A stretch of DNA of 64,000 nucleotides from Phellopilus nigrolimitatus (GCA_021029095.1 JAJOHG010000083.1:1-64000), one strand, 5' to 3'; shown: positions 23,501-36,556, numbered from the stretch's first letter. Notes: generated by a model from the letters alone, not told the origin. Made by a program: numbers and translations.

Positions 23501-23711
23501 CTTAATGAACGGCGTTGTAGGGCCTGTCTGCATTCTTGCATGCGCTGCGTTTGCACTGGGTTGAAGCAAACAGCAAGCACTACGAAGCAGGCGGATATGT
23601 ATGTATTCTCTTTCTTTCTTTCAGGTTAGGAGCGACCCATGACCGATACTGATTGTTGTGTCTGCCACGTTACAGCCCTTCAATCCGCTGAAGTTCTCAG
23701 AGGTGGAGTGA
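20552..23711 (+). CDS. VPH1: V-type H+-ATPase subunit a (Vph1/Stv1 type)
   Basis: The membrane subunit of the V0 sector, which couples ATP hydrolysis by V1 to proton transport and acidifies vacuoles or Golgi. Twelve exons (20552-20582, 20639-20739, 20788-21117, 21175-21299, 21350-21866, 21917-22204, 22269-22288, 22339-22600, 22658-23131, 23202-23459, 23521-23598, 23676-23711) give 839 aa, the normal length. The N-terminal cytosolic half starts [15 protein letters not shown] and contains [15 protein letters not shown]. The C-terminal half has about eight membrane spans. The proton-path arginine is visible in [17 protein letters not shown] (about residue 748). The first exon encodes only 10 codons ([10 protein letters not shown]) and exon 7 is a 20-base microexon (IMGTFY), both required by frame and family sequence. 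It ends [10 protein letters not shown]. Confidence 0.95.
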
Positions 23712-24444
23712 CAAGAACGCTAGGGTAGCTCGTTCGAGTTCTGTGTAGACAGAGAGCGTCTTCGTTACATGTGCAAATGCAAAGGTTCGTTTGTTGTCGA
23801 CAGCGACAGCATTGCCGAAGAGCGTGTCGGCAATTTGAGTCGTGCGGGGGACTCGCTATCTACCCCGCATTTATAGCGAGAACAGGTACGAGGCTGTCCA
23901 AAACGTTTCCGGTAGCCTGATGAGATCTGCTGGCAACAACACCCGCTTCGGTGGCGCAATGCGTTTGGGGCATGAGGGCTTATCGTCCGTCCACTTCGTT
24001 GATTAACGCAAATCGACTTCGGTGAAGACAGGCGGCACCGGGTCGACAAGGTCATGTATCTACTGACCTTATTCAGTTGTTAAGTCTCAAGACCTCGAAG
24101 TGTGCGTGGTAACCGGAGAGTGCTGCATCAGCCACAGCATCCCGAAAGGGGGTCAATTTGGAACTCCGCTGTTACAGATGGCGTTATATAAACAAGACAC
24201 CGCCTGGAAAATTTGACCCCACTTTTCACTTTCGCCCTTGTTAGACGGTCAGTCCCGCCCTCCCGCCGCCGCCGCCGCCCCCGACGTCGTGCTCGTTGTT
24301 CTGAACAGCACTGACGATTGATTTGATCCTTCAGGCTTCGGCCTTTTAGACCGCTTTAAAGTGTCACTTTGTTTCTTGTCTTTGCAGCAAGCTTTACAGA
24401 CGACATAGACTAAAGTACCTCGTCTACCCTATCTTCCTCTAAAG
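23712..24444. promoter_or_regulatory. Elongation factor 3 upstream region
   Basis: No gene is seen. It should contain the promoter of the strongly expressed EF3 gene. Pyrimidine-rich stretches and a CCG repeat near 24260-24280 are present, with a TATA-like GTTATATAAAC at about 24182. The element boundaries are inferred. Confidence 0.4.
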
Positions 24445-24531
24445 GTGCGTGGCCGTCATCGAATTTTTTGTCGACAACGTGGTTACTGACATGCGTTTCT
24501 CGCCTGGCGATTATCATCCATCGATTTTCAG
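24445..24531 (+). other. Probable 5' UTR intron of the EF3 gene
   Basis: The donor AAAG/GTGCGT is at 24445 and the acceptor GATTTTCAG ends at 24531, nine bases before the ATG. Leader introns next to the start codon are common in highly expressed fungal genes. Confidence 0.6.
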
Positions 24532-24540
24532 ATACTCGAA

Positions 24541-27500
24541 ATGCCCGCTGCGACGTCTGTTGCCACTCCTGCTTCCATACCTTCTCCCACTGACCTCAAA
24601 GCCGCCATGGCCTCCGACAGCAAAATCGACGTTGCCTCCCTTTTTGTCTCCGACAAGGCCGCTCGCGATGCTGCGGCAGCCTCGCTCGTTGCGCTTGCCC
24701 AAAAAGAAGGCCCCTCGGCTTTTGTCTCCACCGGCTTCAACGCTGCAGCCATCAAGGCTCTCGCCGACAAAAAGAGCCCTGCCGCTCGTGAGGGAGCGGC
24801 GAGCGCTGTTCTTGCCGTCGTGTCTCAGGGTGCAGTCAAGGCTCTCGAACCGACCTTCGTCGACTCGGGCCTCTACGCTGCGCTCATCGAGGCTTTCGCT
24901 GACAAGATGCCTGCCGTCCGGACGGTGGCCGTCGATGCGGTGAAGTCATACGTCGCTTCTGTGAACCCCTGGGCGTGCGAGCTCGTACTGCCTGCCCTTC
25001 TCCACGAGATCAAAACCGCCGGCAAGTGGCAGATCAAGACCGGCTCGCTGATCGTTCTCAACCAGCTCGTCGTCAGCGCCCCGACCCAGACTGCCAAGCT
25101 CATGCCAGAAATCGTCCCTGTCCTCTCCGATGCGATCTGGGACACGAAGGCCGACGTGAAGAAGGCTGCTCGCGATTCGCTTACTAAGGCTACTGCATTG
25201 GTTTCCAACAAGGACATCGAACGCTTTATTCCGGCCCTTATATCTGCTTTAATCAACCCGGTTGAGGAGGTGCCCAGCACCATTCAGCTCCTCTCCTCCA
25301 CTACATTCGTTTCCGAAGTAGACTCCCCTACTCTCTCTCTTATGGTTCCTCTTCTTTCTCGAGGTCTCTCTGAGAAGCTCACTGCTACGAAGCGCAAGGT
25401 CGCTGTGTAAGCCCCGTATTCCTCGTATTCCCCTATTTGTCAAGACTAACCTTATTCTATATTAGCATCGTTGACAACATGGCCAAACTCGTCGACTCTG
25501 CCACGACCGTCAGGCCTTTCCTCCCGAAACTCCTTCCGGGACTTATCAAAATTAAGGACACTATCGGTGACCCAGAGGCTCGTGGAGTCGTTGAGAAAGC
25601 GATTAACACACTTCGTCAGGTCGGTGAGGTCCCGACGGGCGATGGAACGAATTTGCCGCCACTCAAGAAAGCGGAGTCGGCTACTCTATCGGGCTCCCTT
25701 ATCGCTGTCTACAAGAAGGCTGGTGCGTCGCCCGTCCCGTCTGCTTCCGATGTCGTTGTCAAGTACGTCGGTAGCCTTGCTGCGGCTCTTGTCAACCTCA
25801 AGGAGTTTGACAACGGCGAATGGCAGTCACTTTCCCCGTACCTCGCGTTCGTTACGTCATCCCCCGAGCCCGCAAACATTGCTGCAGAGTTCATGGTTCG
25901 CTCGTCGACTGAAGAAAACGAGGTGGAAGATGCTGATGAAGAGGAGGAAGAGGGTGAGGACCTTTGCGATTGCACATTCTCCCTTGCGTACGGTGCGAAG
26001 ATTCTGCTCAACACCGCAACGCTTCGCCTTAAGCGTGGCCACCGCTACGGTCTTTGCGGTAAGAACGGTACCGGCAAGTCGACACTCATGCGCGCGATCA
26101 CGAATGGCCAAGTCGAGGGCTTCCCGTCTCCTGACGAGGTCCGCACATTCTACGTGGAGCACGATATCGATGGCAGCGAGGCCGACACGTCCGTTCTTCA
26201 ATTCATTCGTTCGGACAAGCGTATTCAGGCGGACGAGACTGAGGTCATTGAGACTCTTGCTTCCGTCGGCTTTTCAGACGAGAGGCAGGCGCATGCAATT
26301 GGCAGCCTGTCTGGTGGTTGGAAGATGAAGCTCGCGCTTGCCCGTGCGATGCTTTTCAAGGCCGACATTCTCCTGCTCGATGAGCCGACTAACCATCTCG
26401 ACGTCATCAACGTCGCGTGGCTCGAGGCCTACCTTACCGGTCTCAAGACCTGCACGTCCATCATCGTTTCGCACGACTCCAGCTTCCTTAACAACACGAT
26501 CACTGATGTCCTTCACCTGAACCGCTTCAAGCTGAGGCGCTACAGGGGCAACCTTGAGGCGTTCGTCAAGGTTGTGCCAGAGGCCAAGTCATACTATACG
26601 CTCGAGGCGGCCGAGGACTACAGGTTCAAGCTCCCCGACCCGCCTCTTCTTGAGGGTGTCAAGACGAAGGAGAAGTCTCTCCTCAAGATGCGCAAGGTCG
26701 GTTTCCAGTACCCCGGTACAGCCGTCCAACAGCTCCAGGAAATCACGCTCCAAGTTTCACTCTCGTCTCGTGTTGCCGTCCTTGGTCCTAACGGTTCCGG
26801 TAAGTCGACGCTCGTTAAGCTGCTTGTCGGCGACAGTGAGCCGAACAAGGGTGGTGAGATCTGGAAGCACCCGAATCTGGTCATCGGTTACGTTGCGCAG
26901 CACGCCTTCCACCACATCGACAACCACCTTGACAAGACGCCGCTTGAGTACATGCTATGGCGTTACCAGACGGGTGAGGACTTGGAAGAGATGACGAAGG
27001 CGAACCGTCAGATCTCGGAGGAGGAGATGCAGAAGATGAAGGACGGCGCGCTGATCGTCATCGAGGGCCAGAAGCGTCTGATTGACGAGATCGTTGCGCG
27101 CAAAAAGCTCAAGCAGTCGTACGAGTATGAGGTCTCGTTCAAGGCCCTTTCGTCTTCGGAGAACATCTGGTTACCTCGTGACGACCTCATCAAACGTGGG
27201 TTCGAGAAGAAAGTCATCGAGATTGACACTCGCGAGGCGCAGCGCCTCGGTCTTCTCCGCCCGCTTGTTCGTCGCGAGATTGAGAAGCACTTTGCTGACT
27301 TCGGTCTCGAGGCCGAGTTCGTGTCGCACAACACGATGCGGGGTCTTTCCGGCGGTCAGAAGGTGAAGATCGTGCTCGGTGCTGCGACATGGCGCCGGCC
27401 GCACGTCATCTGCCTCGACGAGCCGACGAACTACCTCGACCGCGAGTCGCTCGCTGCGCTCATTGAGGCTCTCAAGGTGTTCGAGGGTGGTGTGCTCATT

Positions 27501-27842
27501 ATCACGCACAACCGTGACTTCTCTGAGTCTATTTGCAAGGAGTATGTCTACTTTTCGTCTGTCATCTGATTATGACTAACTTGTCTTGCTTACTTCAGAG
27601 TCTGGGCGATGCGCGATGGCCGTCTCGAGGCGTCCGGTCACAACTGGGTAGAGGGCCAGGGCTCCGGTGCTCGTATCGACAAGGACAAGGGCGAGGACGA
27701 GGACCAGTACGACGCGATGGGGAACAAGATCGAGGTCAAGAAGCAGAAGAAGATCACGTCGGCGGACGCACGCAAGCTCAAGAAGGAGCGGATGGCGCGC
27801 AAGAAGCGCGGCGAGGACGTCGACGATCTCGACGACCTGTAA
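24541..27842 (+). CDS. TEF3: Translation elongation factor 3 (ABC-F ATPase)
   Basis: The fungal ribosome-bound ATPase that promotes E-site tRNA release during elongation; it acts in the cytosol. Exons 24541-25406, 25466-27541 and 27599-27842 give 1061 aa, close to the usual length of about 1045-1060. The N-terminal HEAT region covers residues about 30-330. ABC1 has Walker [10 protein letters not shown] (about 486), signature [10 protein letters not shown] (about 569) and Walker [15 protein letters not shown]2 has GPNGSGKST (about 729), LSGGQKVKI (about 915) and [10 protein letters not shown]. The chromodomain-like insertion lies between the ABC2 Walker A and signature ([19 protein letters not shown]). 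A lysine-rich tail ([18 protein letters not shown]) precedes an acidic end DDLDDL. The protein is strongly conserved and intact. Confidence 0.97.
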
Positions 27843-28132
27843 GTCGGTCATCTATCGCGCGGGCGCGAGCTCGCTGGGGATTGTTGTAGGAATGGTCGCC
27901 GTTGTTCATCGTGTTCTATTTCTTGTGCCTTTAATATCTCTACGTGTATATGCGTGTTCTTGGAGCCCGCTGTACTGTCTACATTTGACATTAATACTAT
28001 CGCACCTCGGACTAGGGGGATTCTGTTTTGTTTCTTCAAACTTCGGTAATCTTAAATATCAATGAGGATGACTCCGGAGAATGCCGATCCGGGCTGAAAC
28101 CATTTTTCCTTTTCCTTGACTGTACATATACC

Positions 28133-28459
28133 ATGTCTGCCAATACTTTGTCTCCCGATTATTCCTCTAACATCTATTTAGCCGTGTCTGTCAAATCTTC
28201 GTCCGTCTATTCGAGCACGCCGATCTCACTCGGCCCCTATCCCTTCGTATCAGACGTGGGAGTCGTGGGCGAGCTGCCTAACGTGAAGCTCCTCAGCATC
28301 CCCAAGGACGAGTGGCAAGGCACCGGGGAGGATATCCTCGATGTATTGAGAAGCGACAAAGAGAATGTGCTTCGCGTGGACGTCCAGAAGCCGAGAGTGA
28401 GGACGAAGCGCGGGGATCCTGGACGCGATGAGGGCGATCCGGGTCATGACGAGCTCTGA
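28133..28459 (+). CDS. Short hypothetical protein
   Basis: An open frame of 108 codons from ATG 28133 (MSANTLSPDYSSNIY) to TGA 28459. A central hydrophobic stretch is followed by a charged C-terminus (KRGDPGRDEGDPGHDEL). No recognised domain. A second frame continues past the stop to a good donor (GTAGGT at about 28498) with a matching acceptor at about 28576, so the true gene may be spliced differently or be a relic. Spacing of 290 bases from EF3 suggests separate transcription. Confidence 0.35.
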   Translation: MSANTLSPDYSSNIYLAVSVKSSSVYSSTPISLGPYPFVSDVGVVGELPNVKLLSIPKDEWQGTGEDILDVLRSDKENVLRVDVQKPRVRTKRGDPGRDEGDPGHDEL

Positions 28460-29534
28460 TCATGATGACTCGAGCTACGGGAGACGCAGCGAGCGGTAGG
28501 TACTTTTTTGCTTCTGATGAATGCCGGTAGGCTTCCGTGCATGTCTGAAGTTGATGGAGTGCTCTCTTTTGCAGATCTGACGTACGTGCATTGGTGCGCA
28601 ATTTGGTCGATCTTCTGAAACAAACTCGCTGTATATATGCGGACCCCAACTTGCAACGTCTGTGGTTCTCCTTGTCGTAACCGAGTGTGGAGGTCCCGAT
28701 CTGTAATGCTCAGAGTAAGGCTGAAGCAGACCTGATGTGTTCGTGAAGTGGCCTACCTCCAGCGAAACGCTTCGCCCGAGCTAGTCAAATTTACCCTCGC
28801 GAATAAGTTGCGGATCATCGTCGACAACAAGCACGGCATCCATGACACAACTCGGAGCGGGTGTCCTTGCACTGTAGCTGAAGACTTCCTAGGTATCAGT
28901 CACTCCGCCTGATGAACAAACTTTGCAAAAAGACAATATAAACGCATAGATACCGCTAGAAACTTCAAAGTATGGACCGACAAGAGTACTTTTCAACAGT
29001 TGTCAGGTTTCCCAGTGAACGCGGATATGCTACTTCTAAGGCTCCTGCTCTCGACAAAGCATTTATATTGTTAATTCTTTGTTAGGATCTGTGACTGGGC
29101 AGATCGTCTGGAAGCACGATGACCAGAAGAGTTGCAAAATAATCAAATAAGCACCCAAATGCTCGCGAGCATCCGCACATTGACGCCCGCGTTTAACCCC
29201 AATCCCGAGTATTGGATTTTCTGTGTAGTCACAAGTTGATTTTATTTACATGTACACAAAGTCAACATCGAAGTCTAGCAATACAATACCAATATTCCTG
29301 CTCTCGGTATGCGTGAAGTATTCTGTTAGCAAAGGAAGATCGATCTGTCCATGAATCATGCGAGAAAGAAGAAAGAGAGGGATGTGTCGAGAAAATAGCT
29401 TATTCCGTGAGATATGGATATCTAATGATGGACAGAAAATGGGGGGTATGTATGGAAAAAGAAAAAGTATGATAGATAACTTGACCTCAATAGATAGCTC
29501 GATTTTAGGTCACTGGAATGCACGAAGAAAGGCG
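28460..29534. other. Intergenic region
   Basis: Between the plus-strand block and the convergent RhoGEF gene. No gene is recognised; the last part should hold the 3' UTR of the intersectin-like gene. Confidence 0.4.
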
Positions 29535-32500
29535 TCAGCGTCGCTGGATCATAGAGTCCCGTGCCGCCCGACGCTCGACGTCGCGTGCTCGGCGGGTCGC
29601 GCTGGTGATCGCCTTCCTCCATACCGCGCAGTCTTTCGGCGAGTTCGTTTTGAAGGCCATGGCCTCGCCGCCGCGAGGGTAGGCGAAGACCAGTTGGAAG
29701 CCAAGCTCGTCTGAGAAACTGGGCGTGAGATCCGAAATCCGTCATTGGCAAACCAGAGCCGCATACCTTTTCCGGGAAGCTCCTTGGCTTCGACTTGATT
29801 GAGCTGAATAGGCTAGGTCACGACGGAAGGCATTGAGCGTCCGTTCAAGCTGTCGTTGACCCTCCCGTCAAAGAAACTTACCATTTTATACAGACGGCTG
29901 ACTCTATCGTCCGTCAGGATGAGCATGTCGTTGCACAAGAACGCACGGAGTTTCCGCCCGCTTTTGTACTTCATCAACGAGCCCTCTTTCAGCAGCTTTC
30001 GCGGGCCCATGTAGCCTGTGCTCTTGGCGAGATCAAGCCGGCTGCGTCCACATAGCCGTCAGAGCGACGAAACATCGAAGAGTACAGAAGGTACCCACCC
30101 TTGTCCAACATAAAGATTCCTAGAGACGGCTTCGAGTCGTGCTCGGCCCTCCTGCTCGCGGATAGCCTCGTTGATGTAGTTCAGGACACGTTCGACAGAG
30201 GCGAGCGCCGAGTTGATCTGCTTTCGGTCTGCCTCGACCTCAGAGTGGTTGAGGATCTAGATGAAAAAATGCTGAATGTAGATAAACACCAACTAAGGGC
30301 TAGCTTCGCACCTGCTTCATGAGAAGCGGATACCGAGTGATACGTTGCACTAGATAATGGTCGAATTCAGAATGACAGAATGCTGAACATAGAATTTCGT
30401 ACTCGGTGCGAGTAGGTAACTCGAGAGGTCCAGATTTCGAACGCTTGGATCTTCGCGAAGCCGCTGCGCATTTTATCAGATCAGTTTCAACAAAGTTACC
30501 GGACAGCGAACAGACCTGGAGGTGTGCTGCGACCTCCGGTCTCCTTTCACGGATAGACTGAAGAATTTTGATGGCATTGGCCTGATTGATACAATAATCC
30601 TGAAAGGAATGAGGTGTGAGTTAGACCGAAGACCTACTACAAAATAGTTCACTTACCGCATAGACGCCCATGCTGACCATATGTCTGTCTAGCAGATCGC
30701 CGATACTGTCAATGTACAAGCGGCATTCCTTCTGGCGCTCCTCGAGTGAGCTCAAGAAAGTCTATATTGCGGTGAGTCTATGAAATTGAGCAAATGCAGA
30801 GAACCCAACATACAGTGTTAACGAGAAGTAGGTCTTCGATGTTCGCGAATACGACCGTGACTTCCTTTTCGTCTAGCAGGGATAGCATGCTCCCGTAGAA
30901 TACCTGATCGCGAGAACGCACATCAGGACAACGTTCCATCTCCAAGCAGGCGCGCTTACTTCTACTATGAGTTGTAGGTCCCGCACGTAGGCAGCCTCCG
31001 TATTGATCACTTCGAAGATGGCCTGTTATCCGTAGTTTAGAAAGGGTGATTAGGATAGCCACTTTGAAACTTACTTCCTGACGTTTTCGCTCTAGGGGTG
31101 GGATTCCCTCGAGGGCGTCTCTTCCGAGCAGGCTCGCCCATGACTGTTCGCATTTGGTTAATAAGAACATCTGGTCGGAGAAGTCGATTCCGAGTACGCT
31201 TAAGGACTTACCGAGCCGAAAGCGGGGCTGCCTTCGCGCGCCGGGGCGTCCATAGAGCTGCCCGTGTTCATTATAGGGCTCGATATTTGTAAGCGCGGCC
31301 TCTCTGGTTCATGCACGGGTGTCTTGCTTCGCGAGAGGAAGTTGAAAATGTTTGAGTGGCTCCGGCCCTCGCCCTCCTTTGACGGTGCCCCTTCCTTTGA
31401 CGGTACACTTTCCTTTGACGGTGTCGCCGAAAGCGACGGCGGTAGGCCTGGCGACGGGGGCCCGGTGTCGATAGACGACATGGACAGCCGGTAGTTCTTC
31501 GAGTGGCGGTACGCCTCGTAACGCTCGAACGCGTCGTCGACGTGCAGCACCGAGCTGCGCGCCCCGGGCGCGTCCCGCTCAAAGGACACAGACTCTGCGA
31601 GCGAGGCACGGTTCGGCGTCTGCGGAGGCGTGCGCCGCCGGCGCGTGGACCTCCGGCGCGCGGGCCGGGGTGGGGGCGGCGCGTCGTCCGCGTCGTCCGC
31701 GTCCACTTTCTTTGCCAGGAGGCCCGCCGCCTCTAGCACGCGTTGGCGCTCGAGCTCGCGCGCCTGGTGTTCTCGCCTCTTGTCGTCTTCGTCGCGCGCG
31801 GGACCAGACTGTATCACGTCTTCCGTTTGCGACTCGGAGTCGGATTCAAAGGAATGATACTCTTCGCCGCTTGAGCCATCGTCGTCTGAACTGTCGTGCA
31901 GATCGATAGGCATGCGCATGCGTGAAGGTGAGTCGGAGTCTATCCGCCGGCGGACTGGAGTTGATGGTATTGCCGATGCCGTCGTGTTCTCTGGCGCACC
32001 TTCTTTACTATCTAGAGATCTAGGGCCGCCTCCACCTTTACGTGCAATTCAAAAAAAAGCATGGTAGATTGATTATAGATTTCATCATTGTGTGGTGTGT
32101 TCATATACATGCAAAAAAGAACGCAGAAGAAAGACTTTAGTCTATTGCCACCGTCATAAGCAGAAAAGGAAGGACTCAAGAAAAATAGTATTGAGTCTAA
32201 AAATAACGTGACGACACTAACCCTCAATGACTTCCAGGTAAGACGCGGGCACGATGAATATAACCCCTCCTTGCTCTGTTTTCCACCAATCTGCTTCGCT
32301 GCGGTCGACAATAGGAATTACATCGCCTTCGACGAACGGAAGCTCGTCGGCATTTCCGCCGGAATACGAATAGAGAGCTTTTGCTTTGACTGCGGAAACA
32401 AACATTTCAGTAAGGAAGATAAGCAGTAAGATGATGATGGTACCATTTTCCAACTCCTGCACATACGTGCTCGGGAAGAAGCCAGACTTCCCGTCCCTCG

Positions 32501-35500
32501 CCGTCACACCATACCACCAAGCGCCACCAGATTTCGACGGGTTGGCTGTAAGGATGACGTTTTCTGCAAAAGCTACAAGAACAAGTTGAGACTCCAGAAC
32601 GCTAGGCGGCAAGCATCTGAATAAAAAAACTCACAAAGATCCTCCGGCCTTTGCCCTTCATACGCATATAACGTGCGAACTCGGTATTCTAGACGAAAAG
32701 GAGTTTAGACCCGTTCCACAAATTTGAATTAGAGGAAACGCCGTTGATTACCTTTAAACTTATCGACGTCCTCCAGTGGATCGGCCGACTCCTCTGCCGG
32801 CGCTTCCTCGACATGGATGTCAGGAACAGCGGATCGCACCGGCTCCTCCTCTTCCCTCTCTTCAATCGTGGCCGGGAGAGGCGAGACGGCGCCCTGGTCC
32901 GCCGCCAGACCAGCATACCAGTCCACAGACTGCCTATAGTTCGAGCGGCTGTCCGTCTCTTCGGGCGCATGGCTCAGGGGCACGGGCTCGGGCCTTGGCG
33001 CGGGCGGGGACGCAGGCCTCGGCGCTGCGTTGATATGCGGCGGAGGTGCAGTATCGCCGAGCACCTGCCCCGCGACGGGCGCGGAGCTGCGGTCGTTCGT
33101 CACCGTCTTTTTCAGCCGCGCGCCAGCGGTGATCGAGCTCAGCAGCGCGCTGCGGCCGGCCGCGGGGGCAACAACCGGGGCAGCGAACGGCGGGGGCGGG
33201 GCCATGGGCGCGGCCGGTGCTGGAGGCGGCGGTGGTGGGGAGAACGCCGTCGGCGTCACAGGTGCCGTTACGGATCCCTGCGGCATGGGAGGCGGCGCCG
33301 GCGGAGCGGGAGCCGGGCGTGCTGAGCGCGGGGCGGGCGTCTGCGGCTGTGAGACCGGGCCCGAGCTCGCGGCGGACTGTGGGCGTGCGATGGACCCGCC
33401 GAAAAGCTGCTCCGCGAGCTTGTTGCGCGCATTGCGCGACGACGTGATCTCGTCATCGCTGCTCTCGTCTGCCTCGAGCTCGTTCGCGTCGCCCCAGTCG
33501 TCGTCGTCCTCCGGCGGCGCGGTGTGGTACGCCGTCTTGACTGCCGGCGGGGCGGGGCTCTGCGAGGTTGGCGGCGCCGAAGCGGCAAGCGGCGGCTGGG
33601 GCGGCCTGAAGAAAGGATTAGTGCCCCCGGCGCCGCTGCTCGACGGTGTCGAGGGAGCTGCTGCTGCCACACTGCCCTGACCCATGAACTTGCTAAATGG
33701 ATTCGTGCTGGCCTTTTCACTCGGCGTCGGTGCCGGTGGAGACTCCAGGCTCGGCGGAGCAAAGGCTGGTGGGGCCGGCGGAGCTGGGGGCGGAGGCGGG
33801 GCCGGCGGAGAGGCTGTCTGCATTTGCGCAATCTCAGGAGCGAGCGGCGTGCTCGGCGTCGAGTTCTGCTTCTCCGCCGCAGCGAGGAAGTCTTTTCGAC
33901 GATTCTGGTACTCCTCCTCCGCACGCCGCGCCTCGGCTTCCTCCTCCTCGAGCTGGCGAAGGCGCGCCGCGCGTGCTTCGCGCTGCTTCATGAGCCGCTC
34001 CTCGCGCTCGCGCAGCATCTCCTCTTCGGGGTCGACTTCGGGCGCAGCTGGCGCTGGCGGAGCAGCGCGCACAGCGACTGGAGCCGGGGGAGCGGGCGGC
34101 GGCGGGGCTGGGGCCGGAGAAGAGACCGGTAAACGAGGTGCCTGCTGGCCTCTCTTCATTGGTGGCGGGGGAGCCGGCGCACGCTTATGCACAGGCGGGG
34201 GCGTAGGCCTCGCTGCAGCAGGTGCAGGAGCAGGCGTTGGAGCAGCAGGAGCAGCAGGGGCAGGCGTCACCGCTCGTCCTCCTTTCAGGGCACGCTCGCC
34301 CTCAAGCCTCTCCGACCTCGCCCGCTCGCGCTCCGCCGCGTCCTTCTCCGCCTGGAGCGCCTTCGCCTCCGCCTCCTTCTTCTCACGCGCGAGGCGGTCC
34401 TCTACCGTCGTGTCCACCGCAGGCGACCCGGCCGCCGCCGTGCCCTCGCCGCCGTCAACGGGAGCGGGGGTGACGACGCCGAGTGCGCGCATGCGCTCCT
34501 GCAGCCGGCGCTGGGCTTGCTCGCGGATGTACGCCGCGCGCTCCTCGCCGGACATGCTCTTGACGTTCGGCGCAGGCGATGCGGGCGGCCGCGGCGGCGC
34601 GGGGGCCGAAACGGTGATCGTCGATGCGGGTGCGGGTGGTGGAGGTGGCGGCGGCGAACGCGCTGCTGCAACTGCAGGCGGGCTACGCGGTCTGTCTCGA
34701 CCATATTCCCTGTCCCTGCCATAATCCCGGCCGCGGTCGTAATCCCGAGCTCCGTCACGGGCTCCGTCTCTGTCCCTGTCCCTGTCGCGATCGAATGTGC
34801 CCCGCGTGTACCCGCCTTCATCGCGGTCGCGGTCGCGGTCTCGGTCTCTGTCATAGCCATAGTCGCGATCGCGATCGCGGTCGTACCCTCGGTCATCGTA
34901 CCGGCCGAAGCGCTCGTTGCGCCTGTCCCTATCGCGGTTCCACTCGCGCTTTTCACGCTCACGGCGGCGCTCGCGCTCCTCCTGCTTCTTCTGCACGTCG
35001 GGGATGCGCTCGTGCATAAGATGCAGCAGGTCACGCTCCAGCTTGCGGCGTTCCTCGTCTTTCGCGGTGCTGCGCGGGCCGCGCGCGACGTACTCGAGGT
35101 CCTCCTGGATGCGCTTCACGCGGTAGCGCAGATCATCCATCTCGCGCTCGAGCTCCTCGTCCTCGCGCGTCCGGCCCGCACCCTCCGCCGCGCTGCGCTC
35201 GAGCAGCTCGGCCGAGTGTTCGAGCTGGCGGCGCATGCTCTCGAGGTCCTCGCCGGGCGACTCCGTCCCCGTGCGCACGTTCCGCCTGTCAATGTGCCGA
35301 GCCCGGCTCTGGTAGTACGCGCCCGGCTCACCATCTTCCGTGTGTTTGTATACCGTCGCGTCTTTGCGCCCGCCCGCGCCAGGCGCCGCGGAATCGTTAA
35401 ACGAACGCACCTTTCCACGGGAAATGGCGTCGCTGCTCGCCGAACTTGAGCGCGACGTGTCGTTCTTGAGGATATCCTTGAGAAAATTTACGGACGTGTC

Positions 35501-36556
35501 CAGATCGCGGGAGGACGGGGGCACGAGCTCCGGTGGGAGCACATCGGGAACATTTGTCCCATTAAGTCCTATGACAAATGAGATCAGAGGAAGCCCCGGT
35601 ATATAATGAACGCACTTACTGCGATAAATGAGACCCATCGCGACGTGAAATTCCGCGAGATTGAGCTTGCCTCTGTTGTCAGCATCGGCGAGGGCCCTGC
35701 CAGCACGAGTAATTAAAACAACGCAAGACAAAGACTAAAAGCGAAAACGCACGCACCAGATCTTCGCAAGCTCGTTCTTATCCAGACCACTCTGGCCAAA
35801 CACCTCAAGGGCCATCTGTCCACTGATGAACCCGGTGCCCTGCGCATCCCACGCACGGAATATCTGGTCGTAGTTCTTCTTCTCTGCCTTGGTGAGCGTC
35901 CACGCGACGCGCGGTTGGGAAGGCGCTTCCTGGTTGTATTGCTGGATAGACTGTTGAAGGGACGTGCCCTGCTGTCCGCCCGGCGCGCCTGCGAACTGAG
36001 GCACGCCGCCCGCGTACGGCATGGCGGGGTTGGCGGGCATAAATGTGCTCGACATCATCTGCAGCCGCGGATCGATGTAGCCGGTCATTTGCGGGACGAG
36101 GGGCGACGCTCCACCAGCGCCAGGGAAGCCGGTCATTTGGGGCGCGAGGCCCGAGCCGCCGCCCCCGAACGCTGGCGATGGGTTCAAGAATCCCCGCTGA
36201 GGAGGCGGGGGCGGAGCACGGAGCTGCTGCTGTTGTTGAGGCGGCTGCTGGCCTCCGAGAAAGCCGCTAGCACCGCCGCCAAAGTTGCCAGGTAAAGGCG
36301 GGACTGGCGGGATCTGCTGCTGCTGAAAACCTCCTCCTCCCGGCTGAAATACAGTCTGCTGCGGTTGGAGACCGCCCATCCCTGGAAAACCCGTCTGTTG
36401 TGGCTGCTGGAAGGGCGGACGCTGGGCGGGGAAGCCTGTCGGCTGCGGTGCGATACCTCCTCCAAACCCTGGCTGAAATTGGCCCGGATTTCCAGGAAAA
36501 CCGGTCTGCATAGGATACTGGAAACCAGGCTGGCCAGTGCCCCATTGCTGGGCCAT
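29535..36556 (-). CDS. Intersectin-like endocytic scaffold and Rho GEF (EH-SH3-SH3-DH-PH)
   Basis: A multidomain scaffold linking endocytosis, actin and Rho-family GTPase activation at the plasma membrane. It resembles Cryptococcus Cin1 and intersectins, with a Pan1-like N-terminus. Eighteen exons (36556-35757, 35696-35620, 35568-32752, then fifteen small ones ending 29710-29535) give 1972 aa in frame. It begins with Pan1-type QTGF repeats. One EH domain is at about 218-305 (WTLTKAEKKNYDQIFRAWD). A coiled coil and an Arg/Asp repeat tract follow, then long proline-rich segments. Two SH3 domains lie at about 1232-1292 (VRTLYAYEG) and 1293-1350 (KALYSYSGGNADELPF). DH spans about 1640-1825 with the core LAPMQRITRYPLLMKQ, and PH is about 1845-1960. 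The DH-PH part is cut into many exons of 38-176 bases. The start is taken at MAQQWGTG; an upstream in-frame ATG exists at about 36643. Confidence 0.92.

Noticed and set aside
23765..24055. Possible small RNA or tRNA upstream of EF3
   Set aside because: No consistent A and B box pair or cloverleaf could be drawn.
33684..35449. Two long plus-strand open frames (about 346 and 420 codons) opposite the intersectin-like gene
   Set aside because: They are antisense shadows of GC-rich proline/alanine coding sequence; composition is low complexity and no domain is seen, whereas the minus strand gives known domains.
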